From the NCBI GenBank assembly GCA_012295275.1, contig CM022676.1, forward strand, positions 3,802,258-3,824,757: a DNA stretch of 22,500 bases, given 5' to 3'. This DNA comes from Chrysomallon squamiferum. Its lineage: Eukaryota > Mollusca > Gastropoda > Neomphalida > Peltospiridae. Position numbers and translations under genes: made by a program. This document shows, in pieces, positions 8,174 to 18,402 of the stretch. Each line of letters begins with the position of its first letter. Position 1 is the stretch's first letter. A model generated the notes under the pieces. It ran no database searches, was not told where the DNA came from, and saw only the letters and a list, made by a program, of their open reading frames with translations.

Positions 8174-9346
8174 ATGATGGCCGTTATTTTCTTCTGTTTT
8201 CTGTTTGTAACTACTGTCACAGGTAAGAATATTAGCTTTTTTCATAAACGTGTATTTGTTGTTTGTTATTATATACACTGATGAACTATTGTATTTTATA
8301 AGTGGATGGTAAAATAGTAAAACACACAATTATTTTCTTAACTTATATTACGTATTTCATGTGTTATATATTCAGTAATAATATCATGCAATTTCAACAA
8401 GGTTTTTATTTCATTTGTTATATCATATTAAATTATATTCAGATAAAAATATTATATAATAGAGACAGAAAAGGATGAAGACAAGTCAAAAAAACAAATA
8501 CAAAAGCAAGCGATTAAAATAAATAAATAAATTACATAGAGCACAAAAAAAGAAACACAAAAACCATCTAAAAATATAGAAAAAAATAAACAAAACAAAA
8601 CAAAAACAAAACAAAAACAAAACAAAGTAAAACATAACCAAAACCAGGAAACAAAGACTAACAAATATTTGTACTAATGTTCAAAGGATGTCTAGAAAAG
8701 GACAACAGTAGTTTTTTTATAAGCAGCTGACAGAGTTTTATTAGAAAAATAATCGTCAAAGAGAATCGTTAAAGAAAAGAAAGGAAAAAGCCGTTGTCCA
8801 GTGAGAAAAGACAGATGACGTGTTAGATCAAACCGTAGAAGACAATAATCAATGAAAATACAGTTGTACTTTCAGAGTGGTTCATCATATTTCTTCTTTT
8901 AGATATACCAATCAATTTGACATTAAACTGGTCAATCATTGTCTATTCTGGAATTTACTCAGAACCAATGACACAAGAAGACATCTTTTTATTTGCAAAC
9001 ACGGAAATAAAATGGAAAGCATCATTACAAACTTGTGTTACCGAAAAATCTATAAGTCTATCAGTATCTGTCTTTTTGTGTCCCTCTGGATATCTGTATC
9101 TATGAACACGACTAACCACCAATCATTCTAGGCAAATTTTCACTCAGTAACTAACCCTTTTTTGAAATTCGAATATAATATTAAACATATACACACATAT
9201 ATATATAAGTGGCATAAGAGGTGATACATGGCTCTATTAATACTATTACTACCACTACTACTGCTGCTATTTTGCTATTAATGCTATTCTTCATCATTTT
9301 TTTCTTTATCGTCTTCTTCTTCTTCTTCTACTACTACTAGTATTTG

Positions 9347-9414
<68 letters not shown>

Positions 9415-9422
9415 TTATTTTA

Positions 9423-9479
<57 letters not shown>

Positions 9480-9771
9480 AGGGATTGAAAATCTTGCGAA
9501 AGGTAAATACGCAGAACAAAGTTCAACAGCTGGAGATGCTGTTGCCTCGAGAGCCGTGGACGGAAACACAAACCCCTATTTAGACGGCGGATCTTGTTCC
9601 TCAACTCTCTTTAGTATGGGATTCTGGTGGCAAGTGAATCTAGGTCGTGTTTATTCTATACAACGAGTAATAGTAACAACGAGTAGAGATGGTAAGTTTT
9701 AATTTGTTTCTTTAATTTCAAAAGAACTACGTGCTACTATACTACAACTACTACTACTACTACTATCACTA

Positions 9772-9821
<50 letters not shown>

Positions 9822-10785
9822 GTTGTTATAACACTACTACTACTGGAAATATTGCTACTGATATTAAAATTAGCACTGTTATTGCTACTAGTACTGGTAA
9901 TGGTATTACTAATGCTACTGCTACTAGTACTCCTAGTACTACTCATACTACTACCAGTATTGGTACAGGCCTATACTACTGCTACTACTATAACTACTTA
10001 ACTGTTATTATTCATTATTTATTACTTTTAATGGCAGAACAGAAAGTTCTTATTAAAATATTTTTCCTCTTCTTATTTTTAGGACCTCAGCTGTCTAACA
10101 TGTACGTAGGGTTGTCACTGCGGATTGGAAGCACAATCGTCTTTCAGTACCGTGGTTTAGCAAGTCGTATTGGTGACGTTGTGCGCATCGTCTACCCTGG
10201 TGGAATCAGGGCAGAATACGTCTACATAGACAACGGTAGAGAAGCAGAAACGAATCTCACTTTATGCGAGGTTGAGGTTAACGGAGCAGACGAACGTACG
10301 TGTATTAGAATTGTTTCTCTCCGTGTTGTATGCGTTAGTTTATATTGTATGTATGTATGTATGTATGTATGTATGTATGTATGTATGTATGTATGTATGT
10401 ATGTATGTATGCATGTATGTATGTGTGTATGTAGGTATGTATGTATGTATGTGTCATGTATGACTGACTTTAGATATCTATGCATTTTAGGATTTTAGTA
10501 TTCTCTGTCGTATGTGCGTCTGATTAGACACTACACATAGACAGTATTCAGGAACGTACTGGCGTAAACTCAGTCAGATGCGGTTGTCGAGACTCGAACG
10601 TATGACACTCATTCACCCGCACTCTGAAGGCGAACGACGTTACCGTGGGTGATCATTGCTTCCCACGAAGAACGCCGTTCTTTTTGTCTTTCGTCATTTT
10701 TACTTCGGAGAAAACAAAATCCAATCACGACGTCATAAATCGTGATCGGCCATCAAGACGACCATCTGTCTGTTGTTTCTCTATA

Positions 10786-10836
<51 letters not shown>

Positions 10837-11057
10837 ATTTTACAGAATACTTTCACCTGGACAACAAACGGGGTGCGTCACAGACGATATTACGTCATCA
10901 AACGAGAAGTCAACTGGAATGTGCTCAGTCGTGTCTCTCAAAGGAAATATGTTTCTCATTCCTCTGGAGTAAGACCACTAAAGAATGTTTGCTATACTCA
11001 GACAAACCTACAGATACGTCAGTCACTGACAACTTCGTAGGTTTTGTATCAGAATGA
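8174..11057 (+). CDS. Secreted F-type lectin (FTP) domain - PAN domain protein, copy 2
   Basis: Coding exons are 8174-8222, 9482-9691, 10083-10295 and 10846-11057 (TGA), all phase 1, giving 227 aa. The signal peptide is MMAVIFFCFLFVTTVTG. Exon 2 is identical to copy 1. Exon 3 differs from copy 1 by two bases, both changing residues (Val116 to Ile, Asp153 to Asn). The PAN exon differs at its 5' end, reading DNKRGASQT where copy 1 has DNRRGASLK, which resembles copy 3. Cys55/Cys148 of the lectin fold and the four PAN cysteines are all kept, and no lesion is seen, so the gene appears functional. As in copy 1, the canonical fucose-binding His and Cys-Cys/Arg residues are absent. The protein is probably secreted and glycosylated at Asn144; ligand unknown. 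Confidence 0.87.
8223..9481 (+). other. Intron 1 of gene 2 (1259 bp)
   Basis: It is colinear with intron 1 of gene 1 but lacks 152 bp at the junction 8362/8363; the segment is present in units 1 and 3, so it was deleted here. It retains the possible cryptic exon at 8903-9105 with ATTAAA at 9180-9185, and ends in a TTC/CTA/ACT/ATT compound microsatellite (about 9311-9478). Confidence 0.8.
9311..9478 (+). repeat. Compound microsatellite at exon 2 acceptor, gene 2
   Basis: TTC, CTA, ACT and ATT tracts occur in the same order as in gene 1, including the CTAGTATTTGTACT interruption shared only with gene 1. The tract has TTTTATTTTATTTT inside the ATT part. Confidence 0.95.
9745..10005 (+). repeat. 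(TAC)n microsatellite with decayed tail in intron 2 of gene 2
   Basis: It is one triplet longer than the unit 1 tract; the degraded tail is essentially identical to unit 1. Confidence 0.9.
10348..10453 (+). repeat. (ATGT)n microsatellite in intron 3 of gene 2
   Basis: It is a few units longer than in gene 1, with the same interruptions (GCAT, GTGT, AGGT) near its 3' end. Confidence 0.95.
10583..10666 (-). mobile_element. Candidate tRNA-derived SINE head, antisense in intron 3 of gene 2
   Basis: This is the unit 2 copy of the tRNA-like island, with the B box GTTCGAGTCTC intact. It was clearly copied along with the gene rather than inserted independently. Confidence 0.4.
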
Positions 11058-11096
11058 CTCTTATGTTAAACGTTGACGAAACCTTTAGTTAAAGAC

Positions 11097-11218
11097 TGAC
11101 GTCATACTAATTTGTTACATCATGAAATCTGTAAACTTTTGGTTTGAAGTCAGATTAATGTTTTAAATGCTGACGTCATTACGTTGTGCTATAAATCATT
11201 TGTTAAATTGTGACGTCA
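11097..11218. promoter_or_regulatory. Cluster of three CRE palindromes after gene 2
   Basis: Exact TGACGTCA sites at 11097-11104, 11171-11178 and 11211-11218 keep the unit 1 spacing. Confidence 0.4.
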
Positions 11219-11489
11219 TTTTATTGTTCTAATTTGAAATGCAATGTATGTAGATTGTTCTGCGAAACACTACCTCAGACAAAGTGATCAGTTAATGCAA
11301 AACATATGTTTAGGATTTTAATAACATCCTTTACTTACTTTCTTTATTATGAATAGAATAGAAAACTTAAATGACTTAATAATAGCTCTCTATTTGTTGT
11401 GTAAATACTGTTAATGGAAAAACTTAGTAATCTGTCATGTATTATACACATTATATTATACTTTATAAAGTAATCTTACAGTTTATGAG

Positions 11490-11495
11490 AATAAA
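11490..11495 (+). terminator. Poly(A) signal of gene 2
   Basis: AATAAA lies 432 bp after the stop, followed by a GT tract at about 11532-11549. The interval from the stop is the 3'UTR and contains nothing else of note. Confidence 0.6.
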
Positions 11496-11531
11496 TTATT
11501 TTATCATTGTCATTATTTGTCTTTTGTTTGG

Positions 11532-11567
<36 letters not shown>

Positions 11568-11721
11568 TATTTTTTAACAAATAAAACAAAAATATTATTT
11601 GTCATAAAAAATCAGTTTATTTGTCGACAAATATAAATTAATTGATAGGAACAAATATTTTATTCAGTCGTAATAAAAATAATTTTGCTGGTTGTAAAAA
11701 AAAAAATGCTTATGAGCAGTA

Positions 11722-12105
11722 TTCATCAAATGACATTACCCAAGTCTTCATGTTTTTATACCTTTCACGTCACCTGACTATGGATTAGCTATTTATAGTA
11801 ACACCGGCTGAAGAGTTTCATAAAATCCGTTACACTTCTTCCCGTTTTATTACCTACAATGTAGCGATGACACTTTTTTTACTTAGAGTAATACACATTT
11901 AACATCGATGAACTTTTGTGAAAATATTTGCTGCTGTCTGTAACTCTGATTCAATAAATATTGATTATTGGACAGAAATCACGACGTCATGGATTAGCAT
12001 TGTTCTCAGTTCATTTCCTGTTTCCTTATCTTTCTGGTTATTTAATTCCTGAATATGTCTTTGATGATTAAACGTTTATGACATCATCATTCAGGAATCG
12101 GTAAA
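11722..12105 (+). other. Conserved intergenic block after gene 2
   Basis: This is the counterpart of the block after gene 1. The E-box has changed here (CACCTGACTATGG against CACGTGACTACAG), while the exact inverted repeat arms are retained at 12045-12054 and 12089-12098. Confidence 0.45.
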
Positions 12106-12201
12106 TCAATGTGTGAAAAAAGAAATTAAAAAAAAAAAGAAGAAGAAAAATGTAGATAGTAAAACGATATCCGTAATGATTATATAAACAATTTACATTG
12201 T

Positions 12202-12217
12202 AATTTATTTATTTATT

Positions 12218-12288
<71 letters not shown>

Positions 12289-12510
12289 CATAAATTTGTA
12301 TTTATTTAGATCCCATTGTCACATTACCAAAATAAGTTTCTTGTTAATAATTATTTTTGAATTAATGTTATTATCGCAGTCTTGCAAATAAGAAGGAAAA
12401 TAAGTAATATATATATATTTTATAATATTAATAAAATCAATAATAAATAAATAAAGAAAGAACGAAAGAAAGAAAGCAAGCAAGAAAGAAACAACAACAA
12501 TATCCGTATC

Positions 12511-12540
<30 letters not shown>
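12202..12540 (+). repeat. (ATTT)n(ATT)n and (AAT)n tracts between genes 2 and 3
   Basis: This is the same arrangement as before unit 2. The ATT tract (about 12226-12288) is longer, the ATTT tract shorter, and the AAT tract (12511-12540) shorter than in unit 1. Confidence 0.9.
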
Positions 12541-12541
<1 letters not shown>

Positions 12542-12779
12542 GAAAATGGAGAAATTTTATGAACTCTCTGAACATATAAATGAAGATAACTTCATAATGA
12601 CGGTATTGTTTACTTGTTTTTCTTGAAAATAATCACCATTTCAACGAGAAAGATTTTACTAAAATATCTGTTATGAACCAGAAAGCAAACAATGAGCAAA
12701 ATAAATAATTAATGTATATTTTTTCTTAATTACTACGAAATTATTGATTAATTGCAAATCTATTTGTACCATAGAACAA

Positions 12780-13450
12780 CGAACTCACACTCGTCATCTG
12801 TCCTAATTAGTAATCATGATTTTACTACAATACGATAATAATTAAACAGAATAAATAAACAAGATAATTTTGTTATTTTTGGAATTTATTTATATATTTA
12901 TTTATTTGTTTGTTTTTATATTTATTAATATAGATAACATAACCAGTTTGTTTCTTTGGTAACACAAACAGCTAATTTCTTTGGTAACATAAATAATACG
13001 TTTTGTGTAAATGCTGACAACATAAACAAAACAAATTTTCTGCGTTAAACGAGACTAACCACAAAGAACAGTTGTTCAGTAAGTGCAAAGAGCATACAAA
13101 AAAATTGGTCTATTGATATATTGTTCAATTACAGGAAACGTTCTAGTACAATTACTTAAGATCAAAGCAGATTATGATCGTTGTATTGTAAACTGAGTCA
13201 TTTCTCATTGGTTGATTCATTCAAATAAACCGTTTAACACGTGGTATGTTTGTGATCAAAGAATCGATCTAAAATTAATTTTCTAATTAATACGAAACAG
13301 CGGAGACTGATTCAGTCTAAATTTGAGTTTATGATTAAACTGACTCTGATCCTGATTACTTGTAAAGAAAGAATCTGCAAACATAGCACCAAAGATCCTC
13401 TCTTTCTGGAAGATTATAATCTTTGGAGAAACTGACTGATGTACTCAACG
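12780..13450 (+). promoter_or_regulatory. Conserved distal 5' flank of gene 3
   Basis: This is nearly identical to the unit 2 copy, including the AP-1, ATTGG and 14-bp palindrome positions. No coding potential is visible. Confidence 0.3.
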
Positions 13451-13461
13451 TTATTTATCAT

Positions 13462-14031
13462 AAATTTCTACGAAGTTGATTTGTAACTACTTTTGACGTA
13501 AGTTATATATGTAACATTGTGTTAAACTTCTGCGAGGTTAGTGTTTAAGAAGATTTAACGAAAGTATTATATTTAACATACTGTGCAATTTCAAGCTAGT
13601 TAATGTGTAAGTAATGTTTTGGTCTCTCCATCTCTCTATCTATATATGTATATAATGTATGTATGTATACATATATTGTTATATACATAACAACATCCAT
13701 TGAATTTTCTACGAAGTTAATGTTTAAGTAGGTTTAAGGTAAGTCATATATTTCTGAAATTTCTATAATGTTAATGTTTAAATAGATTCAACATAAGTAA
13801 TGTATATTTAATGTACAGTGAAATTTCTACGAAATTAATGTGTATGTAGACTTAATAAAATAATATATTTATCACATTGTGAAATTTTTACGAGGTTAAT
13901 AAACATAGAAAACAAGTAATATTATGTATAACAAACTAACATTCAGTTCAATTCGATATATTTAAATAAACACACGTAGGATAAATAATTTATATAATTT
14001 ATATATGAGAAATTTCTACGAGGTTAACATC
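13462..14031 (+). repeat. Degenerate 62-bp minisatellite upstream of gene 3
   Basis: It is close to identical with the unit 2 array, so both arrays descend from one recent duplication. Confidence 0.65.
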
Positions 14032-14384
14032 CAAATGAGATACGGATATATGTCAAGTTTCAAATGATATTTCACTGGATGAAATTCAGTTAAACAAACA
14101 AGTGCAGTGTTTTTAATTGTATAATTTAAGTATTGTGCCTAGATGATTGTGTGTTTCTCTAAATTAGGTTATTAGACAAAATTACAAGTAATATGTTCAT
14201 ACACACATACACGCACACACTCACATACGAATCTATTTCAGAATTTTTGTTTTTAATTTTTTGTTTATTATTTGTACTGTTTTATTATATATATATGAAG
14301 GAAAAAGAAGAAACAGATCTTTTTTGGAGCAAACTTACTAACTGGGAGATTTGTTTTCATCACGTGAAGATTTGGGAAGTAAAA

Positions 14385-15709
14385 ATGATGGCCGTTATTT
14401 TCTTCTGTTTTCTGTTTGTAACTACTGTCACAGGTAAGAATATTAGCTTTTTTCATAAACGTGTATTTGTTGTTTGTTATTATATACACTGATGAACTAT
14501 TGTATTGTATAAGTGGATAGTAAAATAGTAAAACACACAATTATTTTCTTAACTTATATTACGTATTTCATGTTTGTTGTTAATATTATAGGCAAATATA
14601 TTGAATATTTCAACAAAAATATATTATCTAATTTTTGCTCGTTGTTATATCTGCAGGCACAATGAAGTATTGAATGTTGATTTTTTATATCTTTTAGTTT
14701 CTTTCCTTTGTTTCTTTGTTGTCAGTGTTATATATTCAGAAATAATATCATGCAATTTCAACAAGGTTTTTATTTCATTTGTTATATCATATTAAATTAT
14801 ATTCAGATAAAAATATTATATAATAGAGACAGAAAAGGATGAAGACAAGTCAAAAAAACAAATACAAAAGCAAGCGATTAAAATAAATAAATAAATTACA
14901 TAGAGCACAAAAAAAGAAACACAAAAACCATCTAAAAATATAGAAAAAAATAAACAAAACAAAACAAAAACAAAACAAAAACAAAACAAAGTAAAACATA
15001 ACCAAAACCAGGAAACAAAGACTAACAAATATTTGTACTAATGTTCAAAGGATGTCTAGAAAAGGACAACAGTAGTCTTTTTATAAGCAGCTGACAGAGT
15101 ATTATTAGAAAAATAATCGTCAAAGAGAATCGTTAAAGAAAAGAAAGGAAAAAGCCGTTGTCCAGTGAGAAAAGACAGATGACGTGTTAGATCAAACCGT
15201 AGAAGACAATAATCAATGAAAATACAGTTGTACTTTCAGAGTGGTTCATCATATTTCTTCTTTTAGATATACCAATCAATTTGACATTAAACTGGTCAAT
15301 CATTGTCTATTCTGGAATTTACTCAGAACCAATGACACAAGAAGACATCTTTTTATTTGCAAACACGGAAATAAAATGGAAAGCATCATTACAAACTTGT
15401 GTTACCGAAAAATCTATAAGTCTATCAGTATCTGTCTTTTTGTGTCCCTCTGGATATCTGTATCTATGAACACGACTGACCACCAATCATTCTAGGCAAA
15501 TTTTCACTCAGTAACTAACCCTTTTTTGAAATTCGAATATAATATTAAACATATACACACATATATATATAAGTGGCATAAGAGGTGATACATGGCTCTA
15601 TTAATACTATTACTACCACTACTACTGCTGCTATTTTGCTATTAATGCTATTCTTCATCATTTTTTTCTTTATCTTCTTCTTCTTCTTCTTCTTCTTCTT
15701 CTTCTATTT

Positions 15710-15786
<77 letters not shown>

Positions 15787-15815
15787 TTATTTTATTTTTT
15801 TTATTTTATTATTAA

Positions 15816-15864
<49 letters not shown>

Positions 15865-17042
15865 TTATTATTATTATTATTATTTTATTATTATTATTAT
15901 TATTTTATTTATTATTATTATTATTATTATTAAGGGTTGGAAAACCTTGCAAAAGGTAAACCCGCAGAACAAAGTTCAACAGCTGGAGATGCTGTTGCCT
16001 CGAGAGCCGTGGACGGAAACACAAACCCCTATTTAGACGGCGGATCTTGTTCATCTACTACTGCTGTACCGCCAATGTTGTGGAAAGTGGACCTAGGTCA
16101 TGTTTATACTCTACACAGAATAAAAGTAACGACAAGTATGGATGGTACGTTTTAACTTGGTTTATTACTTATACCATTTGAAGTAGTAATACTGCTGGTA
16201 GTATTACTACTACCACTACTACTAATAATTCTACTACCACTATTGCTACTATACTTCTACCGTTTTTACTACACTACTACTACTACTAGAATTACTGATG
16301 ATACTGCTACTACTCCTATTATCTATACTAGTTTTAGTTATTTTTTATTTTATTTTATTTTATTTTATTTCATTATAAGAATAATAGAATTTATGAATTA
16401 TTTAAAAAAAAAAAAAAAGAACAAACAACCAAGAAATTAAACTCACACACACATACACACGTAGTTAAAATTTCGTTTGTTATTTATTTGCTTTCCCCCG
16501 TGTTATTACTAGGTCCCCGGATGTCTCACGTGACTGTACTAGCGTCTGTGGTGAACGTGCTTGGAACGTCTACGTCATTTCTCTACGTCAGCTCACTGCT
16601 GTCGCCTGGTTACGTCATAGACTACACTCTACGTCACACGCTCAGAGGCAGATACGTTTATGTGAGAATCATGGACAGTAGGGTTGTCGGAGCTCAAGTG
16701 AATCTTACTCTGTGCGAGGTGGAGGTTTACGGAACAAAAGATCGTACGTGTAGTATTACTATTGCAGATTACGAGATGCATAAGCGTATTTGTACGTGTG
16801 TGTGTGCGTGTGTGCCTGTGTGTGTCTGTCTCGAAGAGGGGACGAGAACTAGTTACGTGTCTGAGTATTATCACAATTTTGAGCTTTGTGCGTATTGGTG
16901 ATTGTGCTTGCATGAATGTGTTTCAGTAAATGAATGCGTGTTTGGTGCGTGAAGTGTTTATGTGTGTGCGTGCGGAAGTGCGTGCTTGATATGTGTAATT
17001 TGTATGATATGAACAATGTCTTCATTCTTCTTCTTCTTCGTC

Positions 17043-17079
<37 letters not shown>

Positions 17080-17107
17080 CGTCATCATCAATATTATTAT
17101 TATTTAT

Positions 17108-17173
<66 letters not shown>

Positions 17174-17391
17174 TTACAGAATACTTTCGCCTGGACAACA
17201 AACGGGGTGCGTCTCAGAAGATATTAGGTCTTCAGGCAGCAAGTAAACCAGAATGTGCTCAGTGGTGTCTCTCGAAGGAAATATGTCGCTCGTTTCTCTG
17301 GAGTAAGACAACTAAAGAATGTTTGTTATACTCAAACAAACCTAGACAAACGTCAGCGACTGACAACTTTGTAGGTTTTGTGTCAGAATGA
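14385..17391 (+). CDS. Secreted F-type lectin (FTP) domain - PAN domain protein, copy 3 (diverged)
   Basis: Coding exons are 14385-14433, 15935-16144, 16513-16743 and 17180-17391 (TGA), all phase 1, joining to 233 aa. The signal peptide equals copy 2. Exon 2 keeps the invariant QSSTAGDAVASRAVDGN and GGSC (Cys55), then diverges into TTAVPPMLWKVDLGHVY. Exon 3 is six codons longer than in copies 1/2 and shares little before its end, where GRYVYVRI and NLTLCEVEVYG (sequon Asn150, Cys154) give a more typical F-type lectin terminus. The PAN domain (165-233) has Cys189, 193, 199 and 211. The fucose-site His and the Cys-Cys pair are absent. Exon 3 is unusually rich in ACGTCA. The exon 2 donor is GTACGT. 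The frame is intact, so the gene is probably functional, with a different ligand surface from copies 1/2. Confidence 0.86.
14434..15934 (+). other. Intron 1 of gene 3 (1501 bp)
   Basis: It is very similar to intron 1 of genes 1 and 2 up to about 15660 and contains the 152-bp segment that unit 2 lacks. The possible cryptic exon is at 15267-15469 with ATTAAA at 15544-15549. Beyond 15660 the microsatellite composition changes and similarity is lost. Confidence 0.8.
15674..15932 (+). repeat. Compound (TTC)n(TAC)n(ATT)n microsatellite at exon 2 acceptor, gene 3
   Basis: This is the longest such tract in the window: about 10 TTC units, TATTTCTAC, a TAC run to about 15757, then ATT repeats broken periodically by TTTTATT. 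It ends at the TAAG acceptor. It marks the boundary between the homogenised and diverged halves of unit 3. Confidence 0.95.
16145..16512 (+). other. Intron 2 of gene 3
   Basis: It contains decayed ACT-triplet sequence (about 16185-16330), a TTTTA repeat (16345-16370), an A15 run near 16405 and a short CA-rich patch. It is not alignable with intron 2 of genes 1/2 apart from the triplet flavour. Confidence 0.7.
17043..17173. repeat. (ATT)n-(AAT)n-(ATT)n inverted microsatellite before exon 4 of gene 3
   Basis: ATT repeats (17043-17079) are followed, after a spacer, by AAT repeats (about 17109-17149) that turn directly into ATT repeats (17150-17173). AAT and ATT are reverse complements, so the region is a long perfect inverted repeat ending six bases before the exon 4 acceptor AG. 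Confidence 0.9.
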
Positions 17392-17898
17392 CTGCTATAA
17401 ACTTGAAAAAAAATTGGCGTAAACTTTGACGTAAACGTTTACGTAAACTGTTGTCAGACGAATGTTTTAATTCTCACTTTTATTTATTTATTGATTTATT
17501 TACTTACTCGTTTATGTTCTTTTTAAAATGTCTTACGCCTGTGTTAAATGTAGTATTGAGTTTTTTCGTAGACAAATGTCTTGTCAGTTAAGCAATAGAT
17601 GCTCTACGGGGGATTTGAGATATGGTCGTAACTAATGAGTTATCAGTTGCTCTTAATGAGACCATCATAACTGTTATTTCTTCATGTACAGGAATCATCC
17701 TAAACTTCATGTAAAACATTAAAAATGATTTTAGTATTTTAAATCTGAAAGAAAGAAATAAAAATTGGGAAAGACTGGTAGAAATGTAATTTGACAAAGT
17801 TTAATTCTATGAGATATCATTTATTTAGTTGTAAAAACAAACGATTAAAATAGGATTAAGATATTACTTCTCTGACAACAATAAATAAATAAATAAAA

Positions 17899-17939
<41 letters not shown>

Positions 17940-18040
17940 AGATGATGATGATGATAATAATAAATTAATAACTAAATCAATACATTATTAATTAATTAAG
18001 AACAACAACAACAGAAACAATAATAATAATAAATAAATAA

Positions 18041-18320
18041 CATATTTTTTGCATTTTAATATAGCATCACTTATTTATCTTTATACATACTTAACTTGTT
18101 TTGAATAGAATAGAAAATTCAAATGTTCGTAATGACTAAACCATAACTCTATTTGTGTTGTGTGTATATATATATATACTGCAAAACATATTTTAGTATT
18201 TTAATAATATCATTTATTTACCTTCAGTACAGACGTATCTTATCATAAATAGAATAGAACGTTTAAGTGTTCTTAATGACAAAATAATAACTCTTCTTTT
18301 TTGTAAATATACAGTGGTCC
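18041..18320 (+). repeat. Internal tandem duplication of 146 bp downstream of gene 3
   Basis: The segments starting CATATTTT at 18041 and 18187 both contain ATTTTAAT, ATTTATTTA or similar, then AATAGAATAGAA, a GT(A/T)CTTAATGAC-like stretch, AACTCT and a short TA repeat. Units 1 and 2 have this segment once (about 5070-5175 and 11305-11410). Confidence 0.6.
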
Positions 18321-18396
18321 TTTACTTCTAATGGAAAACTGAGTAATCTGTCATGTATTATGTTATTCTTTATCACGTAATCCTACAGTTTTAGAG

Positions 18397-18402
18397 AATA
18401 AA
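18397..18402 (+). terminator. Poly(A) signal of gene 3
   Basis: AATAAA lies in the same context (GAGAATAAATT) as in genes 1 and 2, 1006 bp after the stop because of the longer downstream segment. A T/G-rich stretch follows at 18405-18460. Confidence 0.55.

Larger units (their letters stand above)
6373..12583 (+). repeat. Tandem unit 2, mosaic of units 1 and 3
   Basis: This unit of 6211 bp repeats unit 1 base by base over its 3' half. In its 5' half it repeatedly shares variants with unit 3 rather than unit 1. Examples are the 7780-7800 segment (ATAATTTATATATGAG against unit 1 ACAGACATTGAG), CAGTTGTACT in intron 1 (CAGCTGTACT in unit 1) and GAAGACATC (GAACACATC in unit 1). The switch lies between about 9253 and 9340. 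Confidence 0.88.
17392..18402 (+). other. 3'UTR and downstream of gene 3 up to poly(A) signal
   Basis: It begins with three GTAAAC-type words (17410-17450), then ATTT and AAT tracts (17880-17938, GATGATGATGAT at 17940-17953). It holds no CRE palindromes and no convincing gene. The homology to the 3'UTR ends of genes 1 and 2 resumes at about 18041 and is internally duplicated there. Confidence 0.5.

Noticed and set aside
17588-17797. Minus-strand 69-residue frame downstream of gene 3
   Set aside because: No motif, start context or conservation in the other units supports it.
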